NCBI GenBank assembly: GCA_012934845.2 | Contig: WNNJ02003050.1 | Span: forward strand, 99,845 to 163,844 | Direction of reading: 5' to 3' | DNA: 64,000 nt | Origin: Pomphorhynchus laevis | Lineage: Eukaryota > Acanthocephala > Palaeacanthocephala > Echinorhynchida > Pomphorhynchidae | Part shown: positions 11,633 through 22,817 of the stretch, one piece after another | How the letters are laid out: the number at the start of each line of letters is the position of its first letter | How positions within the stretch are numbered: position 1 is the first letter of the stretch | Program-made: the position numbers and the translations under genes | Notes under the pieces: generated by a model | Database searches by the model: none | What the model was told of the DNA's origin: nothing | The model's input: the letters and a program-made list of their open reading frames with translations, nothing else

Positions 11633-13807
11633 AAACTTTAAGTTACCGGCAATCCAATTAACAGGTTGCCAGATCTTCGAATAAATTTTACGGTAGACTA
11701 TTTAAGAAATTGGCAAGCAGCTGTTTAGCTTGTCAAGTTAAAGTATGATCATGTCCTACCTAAACAAATATTTATGGTTTGCTACACGACGGTTGATTAT
11801 CCGCGAAAATGCTTATTACGAATTGAACTTACAAGCATGATAGCATGGTTCATGTAGTAAATGCACAATTTTAACAATACGTTTTAATGTCAAGTAAACC
11901 CGCATTAGCGGAGAAAAACACAAATCTGCTATTTTTATTGCTACTTGAAATTAAGATAGTATCCTTAAAATTTAAACTGATGCAATTCTAAAAACATTCT
12001 TTAGAGGATTACTTGCCGTCGCTATCAAATTACATAATCAATTATAATAGCATAAGTTATATTTTGTCAAGTATATTTCGTCTAGGAAATATGTAAATAA
12101 ACATGACGCGTTCTTGTTTAATAACCGTATAGGTGAGTCGTCCTTTAAGGAATATATAATGTGAACCGTTAATCAACAAATGACAAGAGATTTATGCACA
12201 ATTTACTGGAAAATAATCAACATGAGAGTAATTCATTGTTACTTTTGATTTTTTTTGCGAATCCAAAACATAACGACGGTTGCAGCGACCCCGCGTGCAA
12301 CAAATCTCAGTCACTAATAGATAAAAGTTGCTGAACACTACTATTAGATTTGTTTTTCGTCGGCGCTACAAAAAACTTACAATAAATGTTTATTGTCTTT
12401 AACACACAATGGTCTATCATAAGAAAAAATAAATTACCAGTAACTTTGCAGTTTTGTTCATAAGCAAGCAAACATGTGAGGATTTCCCTACAACATATAG
12501 ATATACAATATACGCAAGTAATCTCTCTAAGCTGTAGCAGTAAAAATGCTGCAGTATATATAGTTGAACGTTGAGAGCCAATTTGCTTCGATATTTATGT
12601 AACCTAGAATTTTAAACCAGAGTCATTTGTTCGGAATTAAAAACTACTAATTTAGCAAAACGCTTACATTCCGTGGGATCTGTAATTAAGCAAACATAGC
12701 ATTATTTATGGTGTGCATACATTTCAACATCATAATAGACATTTCAGTATCTTGTGTAAATGTTATATAATAATATTAATTATTAAAGAAAAACGAATCA
12801 TTTTGCTCCCCAAAATGTAATCTCTGATTTAAGATTTTTTATAAAAATCTTATAACAATTATTTATTTTATTTTTTAATTATAAATTTAGTTTTTATGTT
12901 TTGTTTATTTGATAATTATATTAAATACGTAGACCCAGTTAGCTGATATGATCGATTCTTCAAGCATTGGATTTCATTTTATTAATATTTACTAAAAAAG
13001 TTAGTTTAATAAAAAATTATTGAAATTTATAATTTATTAATTAATTAATTTTTACTTGATTTTTAAATTATTAAAATAGTTTTACAAAATTTAAAATATA
13101 GCCTTAAAAATTGTTAGAAAATATTTGTTTTTAAAAATATTTATTATTTCATTAGCCAATGTTTTTATTTTTACTTTATGGATGTAAAATTTTACTAGAA
13201 TTAATCGTTAAACTTTAAATGAAAATTACCTTTACATAATTTTTAAATGACTTTAAAAAATTAAATTAATTAAATTAATTTTAATTAATTTAAAGTAGTA
13301 ATTAATTACAAATTTTTCTTATGTGTTTCTTAACAATTAACATAATCAAATTAATTTTTTAGGAAAATTAAAAAGCTATTCTCGTAAACAAGAAAATCGT
13401 TTTTTCTTATTTTCATTTATGAAAAAATGAGTTTATCTAAAGAGTATATATTACGATGTATGAATATCTAGTTGCAACCAGGTAACATTGTTTGTTGGCA
13501 AAGCTGCTTAAAAAGTATGATTGACTGACATTTATTAATTACCAGCTGATCAGTGGCGTTGTGTACACATTTTCATTTGTACAAAAATGACTTATTAATA
13601 TTGTCTTATGTTTAAAGTATGGTTTAATATGGTTTAAATATGGTTACCAAAAAATATTATTTAAAGATATTATTTATATTTGAAAATTCTTATTCATGGA
13701 AATAATATTTATATCTAAAAGGATATTATTTAGATACGAGTATTTATATTTTTTCAACGTTTAATAGCAAATATAATGATTGACAGATAGTTATACAATG
13801 CGTATGA
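11633..13807. other. AT-rich intergenic DNA
   Basis: No gene is seen. A partial dispersed-repeat copy ends near 12,955 with acccagttagctgat. A CAGTGGCG motif at 13,551 resembles a Tc1-type terminus but no partner was found. Confidence 0.5.
12870..12957 (+). repeat. Dispersed hairpin-repeat family, 3' end only
   Basis: Ends with acgtagacccagttagctga, the right terminus of the family, preceded by the usual AT-rich body. The hairpin core is missing. Confidence 0.55.
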
Positions 13808-14092
13808 AATTATCATGCAAATATGTACTTTTACGATTAAATTATGTACTTGTATCTAATAACTATGAAATTTGCAAATGTTATTCTTTATTAACCTTCG
13901 ACTTAGACTGCAATAAACTAAATTGTCTGCAGTTAAGAGTAAATATGTAATGCCGATTTTATCGATTTTTAGCATTTATAAGAGTATGACGTTATTATGC
14001 AGCATATATTATTTTTTATTTGAATGACTTTTCTTCCAGAGTGGAATTTCTCCAGCTATAAAATTGAATAAGTAGACATCAAACAATTGTTA
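13808..14092 (+). repeat. Left terminal inverted repeat of the Tc1-type element
   Basis: Reverse complement of 15,236-15,520 with only scattered mismatches. Immediately inside it, at about 14,090-14,195, a diverged second copy of part of the repeat (tacttttacgattaaatt ... atctaataactatga ... atttttagcatttata ... tgacgttattatgca) is present on this side only. Confidence 0.85.
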
Positions 14093-14229
14093 CTTTTACG
14101 ATTAAATTGTGTACTTTTATCTAATAACTATGAATATTGCTATCGATTTTTAGCATTTATATGTGAATGACGTTATTATGCAACATATAGTTTGCTATAA
14201 AGTAGAAGCTGCTTTTGCTTTTGGTAGCG

Positions 14230-15227
14230 ATGGGACGCGGTAAAGATCTTTCGCCCGATGAAAAAGACATAATAATGCACCGTCTAGCAGAAGGTATAAT
14301 CTCCCTGGAGATTTCGAAATAAATGAAAAGAGATCATCGGACGGTAAAAAAGCTATCTCAGGCATCAGTCATGTTAGGCAACGAAATGAACGAAATAAAT
14401 TTTGTACAATTTCTAATCGTACATTGCGCACCCTGAAGTATCAAATGGCCAGGCATCCTCTAAGTTTAAGTGCCCAGATATTTGCATATGCAAAAATAAA
14501 AGATACAAAACGCAACACTCGCTGCAGAATTTTGCGAAGTTTGGGTTCCGTAAGAAGCGCAAAGCGATAACCCGTTATATCAAACATTAATATGGAGAAA
14601 CGTATAGCGTGGACACTTGAAAATATGAAAACTGACTTCACAAAAGTCATCTTTAGTGATGAACCTAGAGCAACATTGGATAAACCGGACGGATGGGCGA
14701 GAGCATGGCTAGCAACATCTACGTCGCAGCCGATTCGAGGAAGACGCTAACAGGGTGGCGGCGTAATGATTTGGGCCGCAATTGTAAACGACACAATAAT
14801 AGGACCTTTCCGTGTTCCTGACGGCGTGAAATTGAACGCTCATTCATACTCGGAGTTTCTCACTCACATTTTCTGCCATGGTATCGCATGCAGATCCGTA
14901 ATGGGGCAAGCAACTTGGTTTTTATGCAAGACTGCACCCGCACATGTCGCTAAATACACTATGGAATTCCTGGAAGGAAATGGGATAGAAAACTCTAAAA
15001 TAATAAAATGGCCTCCGTCGTCACCTTATTTGAACCCCATTGAAAATTTATAGTCAATGCTTAAGCTCAAAGTATACGCAAATAACAAACGATTTATCGA
15101 TAAAAACGAACTGTGGACTAAAATTACTAAAGCCGCGATTAAAATAACTCCAGTGGATATAAAAAATTCAATGGACAAACGGCTTATACGTTTGTTAGAG
15201 TCTCGAGGTCGCTACATTAATATGTAA
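14230..15227 (+). pseudogene. Tc1/mariner transposase, DD37E-like spacing
   Basis: From ATG at 14,230 the frame reads MGRGKDLSPDEKDIIMHRLA, a typical Tc1-type N-terminal helix-turn-helix start, then KRDHRTVKK. The first catalytic Asp is in VIFSDEPRATLD. The second Asp position is lost: canonical QDNAPAH reads FLCKTAPAH. The final Glu is in SPYLNPIENL, with 37 residues between it and the lost Asp position, unlike the 34 of classical Tc1. The longest open piece is 14,766-15,053. In-frame stops occur (SLEISK*, ENL*), so the gene is dead. Confidence 0.85.
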
Positions 15228-15235
15228 ACTTTTTC

Positions 15236-15520
15236 TAACAATTGTTTGATGTCTACTTATTCAATTTTATAGCTGGAGAAATTCCACTCTGGAAGAAAAG
15301 TCATTCAAATAAAAAATAATATATGCTGCATAATAACGTCATACTCTTATAAACGCTAAAAATCGATAAAATCGGCATTACATATTTACTCTTAACTGCA
15401 GACAATTTAGTTTATTGCAGTCTAAGTCGAAGGTTAATAAAGAATAACATTTGCAAATTTCATAGTAATTAGATACAAGTACATAATTTAATCGTAAAAG
15501 TACATATTTGCATGATAATT
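15236..15520 (-). repeat. Right terminal inverted repeat of the Tc1-type element
   Basis: Begins taacaattgtttgatgtcta and ends tttgcatgataatt. It is complementary to the left repeat along its full length. Confidence 0.85.
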
Positions 15521-17090
15521 CCATTGTCAACCACAATTAATTTTGCCAGTAACATTTTGATAAATAATAATCCATTATGTTGGTTTCTTAATAAAGATGA
15601 CTGGAATAATTTGTTGGTTCTCTGCACTCAGAAATGTAAATTTTTATTTGGATCTCAAGTGTGGGACCATATTGATGATTTAGCCATTGGAAATCCACTA
15701 GCGCCTGTACTAGCGGAAATTTATATGAGGTACTGGGAGTCAAGATTTGTTAAAGAATTTAATTTTGTTATTAATTGGTATCGTTATGTAGACGATGTTT
15801 TTATTGTCTGTGAAAACAATGTTAATGACCACTATTTGTTAAGTGAATTTAATGCAAAAGACCCACATAGACAGTGGAATGTTGGTTTAGAAACCGAAAC
15901 TGGTTTACCTTTCTTAGATGTTTTAATTTTTAAAGATTCTAATCAAATATATCAAACTAAAGTTTTTCGGAAGACCGAACTATTACCTTAAATTACATCT
16001 TGGAACTCCTTAGTACCCAAAAATGGTTGATTGCAGCTGCAATGTCACTTTTTCACCGAGCTAGAATGATTTGCTCGGATAACAATTTATTAAAAGAGAG
16101 TTATTCGATTATTCGTTTTGGTTTGGTCAACAGGGGTTTTCCCGAATGGGCTATTAAAAAAGCTTAATATAAAAGTTGTGATGTTGTGAAAAGAAAGAAA
16201 TATTTGGGACCTTCGAAACAAAAAATATATCTAGGAATTCCTTTTATTAATAAAAAATGGAACTCCTTATTTAATAAATTTTTATATAAAAATAAAATAT
16301 CTAGTAATACTACGGATGTAATAATTTACAATAGAAAATTGCCTAAATTGCATAAAATTTTTTAATTAGAACCAAAATTTAATAAAATGTCCGTTGTCTA
16401 TAAGAACCCTGTGATAACTGCTCCTCCTCTTATATTGGTCAAACTGGACAAGGATTGGTAAAGCGTATGTCACAACATAAATATAATATTACACGGGGTA
16501 ATATGCTGGGTGCTATATCACAACATGTATTGAATTTAGGTCATAATATGAACTTTGATGACGATTCAATTTTATCATATGAAAGTGATTATCTTTCTGG
16601 TATAATACAGAAGGCATATTTTATTAATAAGAATAACATTTTACCTAATAATAAATCTGATTTTAATTTGAAAATTTCCAATTAGTTTTTAATTAGTTGT
16701 AAACCTTATTGAACTTGGTTAATTATATTTGTTTGATTTGTTTGTTTTTTTGGTATCTATTTTACGTAATATTTATTTTATTTCATTATTATAATTTTTG
16801 ATAATTTTTTTGAGTAATTTAATATATTTTTTCCTTTTAATCTTGGGTTGCGGTTCTTGTTCTTTGAAATTTGTTTTTTTTACAAAAAAACCATATATAG
16901 AATGTGTGTGAATGTGTGTTTGTAATGTTTTTCTTTAAAGTTTTTCCTGTTTTATTGTAATTTGTATAAATAGCAACTTTAGTAATTTTTTGTATTTTCC
17001 TGACGATGATAGCAGTAGCTATCGAAATATCGGACATAAACGTTTTGTTGTATTAAATAAAAATACTTTTCTTCGTTCCATAAAGACCTT
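15521..17090 (+). mobile_element. Penelope-like element, 5'-truncated
   Basis: The RT C-terminal half carries AIGNPLAPVLAEIYM and the active site YRYVDDVF (15,512-15,991). About 0.4 kb further comes a GIY-YIG endonuclease reading SYIGQTGQGLVKRMSQHK (about 16,420-16,490), continuing to 16,685. RT plus C-terminal GIY-YIG is diagnostic for endonuclease-bearing Penelope-like elements. The coding part is an old, broken fossil with several interruptions and begins exactly at the end of the Tc1-type element. The 3' untranslated part carries a hammerhead-like motif at 17,000-17,031. Confidence 0.85.
17000..17031 (+). ncRNA. Hammerhead-ribozyme-like motif in a Penelope-like tail
   Basis: Core CTGACGA (17,000-17,006) is followed by stem II GATAGC-AGTA-GCTATC (perfect 6 bp) and then GAAA (17,024-17,027) and TATC. 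Penelope-like elements are known to carry hammerhead motifs in their terminal parts. Stems I and III were not resolved by eye, so activity is not claimed. Confidence 0.65.
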
Positions 17091-18273
17091 ACTTTAATAA
17101 TATTTAATTTTTAAAATAGCTAAATTATTTCTTATAAAAATTTGGCTAAAAGTTTCCTCGCTATCGATATTTATATCCAAACGTTTCCTGAAGTAAACAT
17201 AGAATTTAAATTTGATTATTGCTAAGTTTGAATTATTTATTATACTAGCGTCTACTAAAACAAAAAAAAACAGCAAAAAATTCTACTTCATGCATGTCTT
17301 TGTCATCGTGATTTAATCTTAAATACATTAAAGACGTTAATACTTAATGTTTGTAATTTAAGTTAATAATTACGTTTGGTGGCTACTTGTATCATAGATA
17401 TGTAAAGTATGCTTATAAATGAATTATTCAAGTTTTTCTTCATAAGTTCATTTTAGCAGTCTAAAATTATTTTATACGCGTCTTTATTTTAAATACTCTT
17501 TTACTTATAGAAGATACATACAAAATAATGCAAATTAGACAAATACACATTTCTAACAAGCGTTCTTTATTTCAGAAACATCTCGATTATTTGAAAGTAT
17601 TTTTTAATGAAGAAAAATGTGTTTTAAAATATTATCAAAGGTGTACGTGCTGTCCAAAATAAAATCTAAAAAATCATTGTTTTTAATGCTAAGCAATCTT
17701 AAGCTATCAAAATATAAAATTTTAATCAAATAAAGGATATTTTCTTCTTCGTTACTATAATAATATATACTTAAAAACAATCTTAAATGTTAAGATTATC
17801 AAGCTCAGTCTGGCGAGATTAAGAAAATCTAGACCTATGTCACATAATTTTACGTTATGTCAAGCAAATAGTGCACGTGATTATGAATGTCAGAATTTTA
17901 ATAAGCAATATATTTATCGACTGCATACCTCCAAGGAAATTTCATCAACAGCTTTTGTTTAATACTAAAATGTAACTAGTCTTTTGGATTTGTATAACAA
18001 ATTGCGATAGTTATCATTTTTTTATATTTTCTTTGATCGAAATATCAAAGTATTTTTCTTCTTCTCTTTGATACAGCTCCAATAATTCTTTATCAATAAT
18101 AGATAATTACCAAATAATTAATAATAATGGCAAATATGTTGGCTTATAGATAGGATTAAATCAACTTACGTTTTCATCAAAATTTCAATTAATTAAATTA
18201 TTCAAATGATTTTCAAGAAAATCAATACCATTGCATATTATGGCAATATATGATATTGCCATTTCATATATTG
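17091..18273. other. AT-rich DNA with Penelope-tail remnants
   Basis: At 17,700-17,755 a remnant reads aagctatcaaaatata then atcaaataaaggatattttc, matching the tail after the hammerhead motif at 34,416. At 18,033-18,100 another piece reads gaaatatcaaag then cagctccaataattctttat, matching the flank of the hammerhead motifs near 19,550 and 49,750. No gene is seen. Confidence 0.45.
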
Positions 18274-18738
18274 ATCAAATCAGCAAACCAAGTCTACTTA
18301 TTTAATATAATTATAAAATAAACGTAACATAATAAGGCTAAATCAAAATTTAATAATTAATTAAATAAATAATTGTTATAAGATTTTTTATAATTTAAAT
18401 CAAGTTAAAAAAATTGAAATTTAAAAAAAGTCATTTTTATGAATTGACTAATAAGTAACATACGATGTATCAGAATAAGGATTAGAGGTCATCAGGAGGA
18501 ACTGCTATGCTATCAAGTTTTGGCCCCTAACTCCTCTACAAAACATAGCAGCGGGGCCAAATACGTGTTAAGGACGTATTTCCTCTGATTAAATTAAATA
18601 ATATACAAAGTATATTATTTATTATCCATCCACAAAAATTTTCCGCTTATGATTTTAAATTTATTTTTTTATATTATTGTGTTGATTGATATATTTTACT
18701 ATTTTCTGTTTGATGGTATTTTTATAGTAACCTAGTTT
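18274..18738 (-). repeat. Dispersed hairpin-repeat family, near full copy
   Basis: Runs (minus strand) from a terminus reading aaactaggttactataaaa to a terminus reading acttggtttgctgattt. The core has arms CTGCTATG ... CATAGCAG. In this copy TTGGCCCC before the left arm is perfectly complementary to GGGGCCAA in the hairpin loop, giving a potential pseudoknot. Confidence 0.75.
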
Positions 18739-18902
18739 ATATATCTTTTACGATATAATAGTAGCGAACTCAAATCAAAACTATTCACTTCTTAAAGTTA
18801 TCTTTTGCACATGTGTAAATTAAAATATGTCTATTCGAAAAAATTTGGTCGTATAATGCTTTATATTTAATATTATACATGATCATTCATGATCATGATC
18901 AT

Positions 18903-19160
18903 GCAAACCTGCTATGTTATCAGGTTTCTGCTCCTATTATTCGAACCAACATAGTTGCGGGCCCAAATACGCGCTAATGATGTATTTCCTCTGATTAAAT
19001 TTGATTATCAAGTATTTGATTCTAATTAAAAGTAAATTATTTCTTATCTGTCCATAAAAATTTTCCGCTTAAGAGTTTAAATTTATTTTTAATAATATTT
19101 TGTCAATTTATATATTTTACTATTTTCTGTTTGATTATATTTTTATAGTAACCCAGTTTA
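18903..19160 (-). repeat. Dispersed hairpin-repeat family, partial copy
   Basis: Second minus-strand copy just beyond the first, carrying the left terminus (aaactgggttactataaaa) and the core but cut off right after the right hairpin arm. Confidence 0.7.
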
Positions 19161-19440
19161 ACATATGTATCTATTGAATTATTTATATTATTTTGAAGAA
19201 AGCATTGGGCTTAAATAGGAAACTGTGTGTTGAAAGCTTCCAAGAATAAAGAAAACGTGTTTCATATCACGTCTAAAGAACCATCATTAACAAATATAAA
19301 AAAGAAATGAATTCAAGTCTGCAATATAAATATAAAAAATGTTAAAATCTTTGTGAATAAGATATTAAGTATTTCTGTAAATTAAGCTGCTAAATGTAAT
19401 AAAATATAATATATTATAATATAATATTCTTATATTAAGG

Positions 19441-19610
19441 AATTATTGGATCTAGATAAAAGAAAAGAGAAATTTTTTATTGATATTTCACTAACCTCTG
19501 TTAGCATCTTCAAAAAATTACTGAATATGCTAACAGAGGTTGGCGAAATATCAAAAAGTCCTATTTTCTTTGATCCAGCTCCAATAATTATTTATCAATA
19601 ATGGATCATT
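19441..19610. repeat. Palindromic repeat with two head-to-head hammerhead-like motifs
   Basis: The left half is the inverse of the right half over about 80 bp (aattattggatctagat ... versus ... gatccagctccaataatt). Each half carries a hammerhead-like motif: minus strand 19,512-19,482 (TTGAAGA, stem GCTAAC/GTTAG, GAAATATC) and plus strand 19,521-19,552 (CTGAATA, stem GCTAAC-AGAG-GTTGGC, GAAATATC). Confidence 0.65.
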
Positions 19611-21499
19611 ATCAACTATTTAAAAAATAAAATATTCTTAAAATTAAAAACCAAAATATCATTTTTTGTTTTAAAACTACTGATTGTTTACAGACGATTT
19701 AATAAAAATGAAAGTCATATACCTGCTACCCAAACTTGTTTAATTATTGATGGATTGGACTTTATCAAATCTTCCTTGGCTTTTCCTAATACAAAGCTAA
19801 GAATCTAGTCGTCTTGTTGTCGGCTGATTAAAAGAAAAAAGTACACTCTAGTTTTAAGTTTTCGTTGCAGTAAGGTTTTTATATTCATTATGTACGCCAA
19901 ATTGAAAACTTGCTAAGACTGCGTTTAAGCACAACTTTTGTAGTTTTTGCAGTTTAATTTAATCTTTTTTAATTATGCACAACTGTTTGAAAAAAGAGTG
20001 AAACTTCTAAATAACTGCTTATGCTAATAAGAAAGAACATTGCTTTGTTCAATATTTCAGTTTTAACATATATTCTCCCTAAATGATAAAATAATGGTAA
20101 ATTCATCAATTGGCAGTATCTATGACAATATGTAATAGTAGAATTTAATTTTTAATTTTGTGATATTTTGATCGAACATGCATTTAAACGTTTGCTCTTC
20201 AAGTTTAATGTGTAATATACATATATCGTTATACAGTGGGGAAAAGCCCAACGTTAGAACAATTTTCTCTTCGTTTAAAGTTCATTAGAAAGAGAAAACT
20301 CTGATCTATAAAGTAAAGGCAACTGCTGCCAAAACAATTTAAATGAGAAACAATTAATTTTTCAACGTTTTTATATACCAGAGAAATTAGTAATGTTCAT
20401 AATGCCAAGGATTTAGATTTTAAACAGAATTGTCAAATAAATTTTAAAATTAGAGTTTAATTTATACTTGACATTAGTAATAAAAATATAAATGATACTT
20501 GAGGATGAATTTTGTCGTATAATTGTCGTATAATTAAAAATAACTAATGTTGATCCGTGGTTGATCCGTTTGTTGGTCCTATTTGAAAATTTCAAAAATT
20601 TAAAATATTATATAATTATTAATTAAGTTAATTAATTAAGTTAACCGATTAAGTTTACCAAATCAGTAAACTAAACGAATCTATTAACTGATTATATACA
20701 AAATTATGTGTTGTCTAGGCATTTTATAAATTATAATTTATCTTATACCTCAAATTTTAGTGGCACGACTGTATTTGCTATTAACATTAGATAAGATAGC
20801 TAGAGACAGTATTGCAAAACCCGCAATTTACGAATTGACTATTATATGGTGATGCTACAATATAATAATTGAAACTATATAATGGTCATGCTACAATATA
20901 GTGGTCGAAACGACTACTATATTATCGTGCTACTATACTCTTCGTACCGACATTCATAACTTTGCACCATTAGTATCCCATGATATGAGCAATCTAGTAA
21001 GTACATGCCTCAAATTGTGCCGTTTCAAACGTTTATTCATTTATCGTTCTGCCTTTCCATATTGCCACAGCAATTTGGATAGATCTTATTAACCGTAACT
21101 TAAATAACCGTAGTTACACTGTGAAGCTAAATTTATGCCCTTTTTACTCCCCAAGTCATGAGGCTGCAGTAGAAATTATTTCTGAGATATTCTATAGTTC
21201 ATTCAGACAGAAATATGAGACTGAAGTAAATGCGGTATACAGAAACATGCCTAAAAACGTGTTCCTTTTCTTAATCATTTCTAGAGATTTGACTACACCT
21301 TCATTAACTTATTAGAATATTCGTTTACGTCGAGAGTAACGTGCATGTAATAGGCTTTATATCGAAGCGGTATTTTATAGACAAATGCTATTTCAATACT
21401 CTTGCACAATCATATTTTACATAACGTGTAAATAAACCATTCAAATGCCACAGTGAACCACACATATCTATATGGCTAATATGTTAATGTAGAATGCAA
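19611..21499. other. AT-rich intergenic DNA
   Basis: No gene is recognised. TACAGT motifs at 20,233 and (inverted) at 20,769-20,774 could be ends of a Tc1-type MITE, but they share little beyond CAGT. Short ORFs at 20,901 and 21,121 have no recognisable features. Confidence 0.4.
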
Positions 21500-21521
21500 T
21501 ATCTACATTTATTACAAATTA

Positions 21522-22646
21522 ATGACAGAAAAAATTGTAAAAAAATTTACCATCGGTGCTTCAAACAACTTACAAAATCAAGCTAATATGGAACGGAACT
21601 CAGGTATTTCCAATGTAACATCGAATTTTCAAGCCAAAGAAAACAAGGTTAGTCCTATTTCGTCTAATTTTTTAATCTCAAGCACGGATGGAGAACTCCC
21701 TCCTGTGCCTAAAGTGGTGAATCTGGTAATAATCAGACTTCTTCAACCATTTGAAAGGAAGAATCTTTTCAATATTTTTCTGAGAGAGTTTACAAGCTCT
21801 TATAAGAAGAGAATTCTATTTAATTCGATAAAATATTTAGATTCCGAAATCCGGGTTTCTTTCAGCTCTCCAGATCTGGCAGCATAGTACCTAGAATTTT
21901 TCGAAACACACCTAAAAGAATTTGGGTCAACTACTTACAGGCCTATTCAGGCGACTCTGAAAATTAATAATTTTCCGCCCTTTGCAACGGAGGAAGATAT
22001 CATTGCTCTCACATCTGAGTTCAAAATTCATAATATTCGCCCAATCCTGGGCAAGAAAGGCCAGGCTATACCAATAGCATTCTGTTCTACCGCAGTCGAT
22101 CAGGCGGAATATCTGGCTAAAAGCAAATGTAACCCCTTTCTGGGGTACAATCTTTCTTTCAATATCGTAGATGCTGATGACTTAACATACCCCCATTGCA
22201 ATGGGTGCCACCTCTGGGGGCACTGGTCCTCGAACTGTACTAGGCCCCATACGTGTGGGGTTTGCAGCTCTTCCGAAGTCCATGAGGGAAATGTTCTCCC
22301 CCCTCTGTGTTCCAATTGTGGTGGTCAGCACCCGGCCTGGTCTAGAAGATGTCCTATCTTCAAAGAATACAAATTAAGGCATTGTGGGGCACCGGTCAAA
22401 CCGGCCCACTTTGCCGCTGCCAGCTTATCCAATTCAAACGGTTATGGTATGTCGGACACCGACATTTTCAAAATTGTTGACGCAAGACTACAGATATATA
22501 AAGACGATATTCGAGCCTTAACGAACCATCTGATAGCGAAATTCGAGGAGTCTCGTTCTCCTCCATCGACGATTCTTACCTCTTCAAAGAGAGCCCCCCC
22601 CGTTCTAAGAAGAGATCATCTTCTAAACAAAAGTTGGCTTCCTTGA
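21522..22646 (+). pseudogene. LINE ORF1: gag-like zinc-knuckle protein, copy 2
   Basis: Starts MTEKIVKKFTIGASNNLQNQ and runs about 370 codons with a single in-frame TAG (21,886-21,888). Later blocks are PIQATLKINNFPPF, a CX2CX4HX4C knuckle CNGCHLWGHWSSNC, a second CGVC...CSNC unit and CSNCGGQHPAWSRRC. This knuckle set is typical of the RNA-binding ORF1 of I/Jockey-group LINEs. The ORF1 breaks differ from those in copy 1. Confidence 0.85.
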
Positions 22647-22817
22647 AGTTGGCAAAGAAAGATGATATATGTTGGGAGTTGTTGGCCTCAAAGGGAGATG
22701 AAGATAATGCCGGTGGGCAAGTGTCTTCTCCTGGTAGGACTGGGAGTGAGAAGGGCAACTTTCTCTCTCCTAGTTTCTGCTAGGAGGTAGGCATCCCACT
22801 CCAGCTGTCGTAACACA

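Larger units (their letters stand above)
13808..15520 (+). mobile_element. Tc1/mariner-type transposon with long terminal inverted repeats
   Basis: A 1.7-kb element bounded by near-perfect inverted repeats of about 285 bp (13,808-14,092 and 15,236-15,520) around a decayed plus-strand transposase gene. The outermost shared sequence is aattatcatgcaaatatg. No clean TA duplication is visible at the current ends, so the true termini may have been trimmed or may lie inside the repeat. The right end abuts a truncated Penelope-like element whose coding frame starts directly at the junction. Confidence 0.85.

Noticed and set aside
13551-13566. CAGTGGCGTTGTGTAC, possible outer terminus of the Tc1-type element
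   Set aside because: No inverted partner was found beyond the right end at 15,520; the long repeats start about 250 bp further in.
20233-20774. TACAGT at 20,233 and inverted at 20,774, possible 540-bp Tc1-type MITE
   Set aside because: The two ends share only TA plus CAGT and a few bases; no longer inverted repeat is visible. It could be chance or two different elements.
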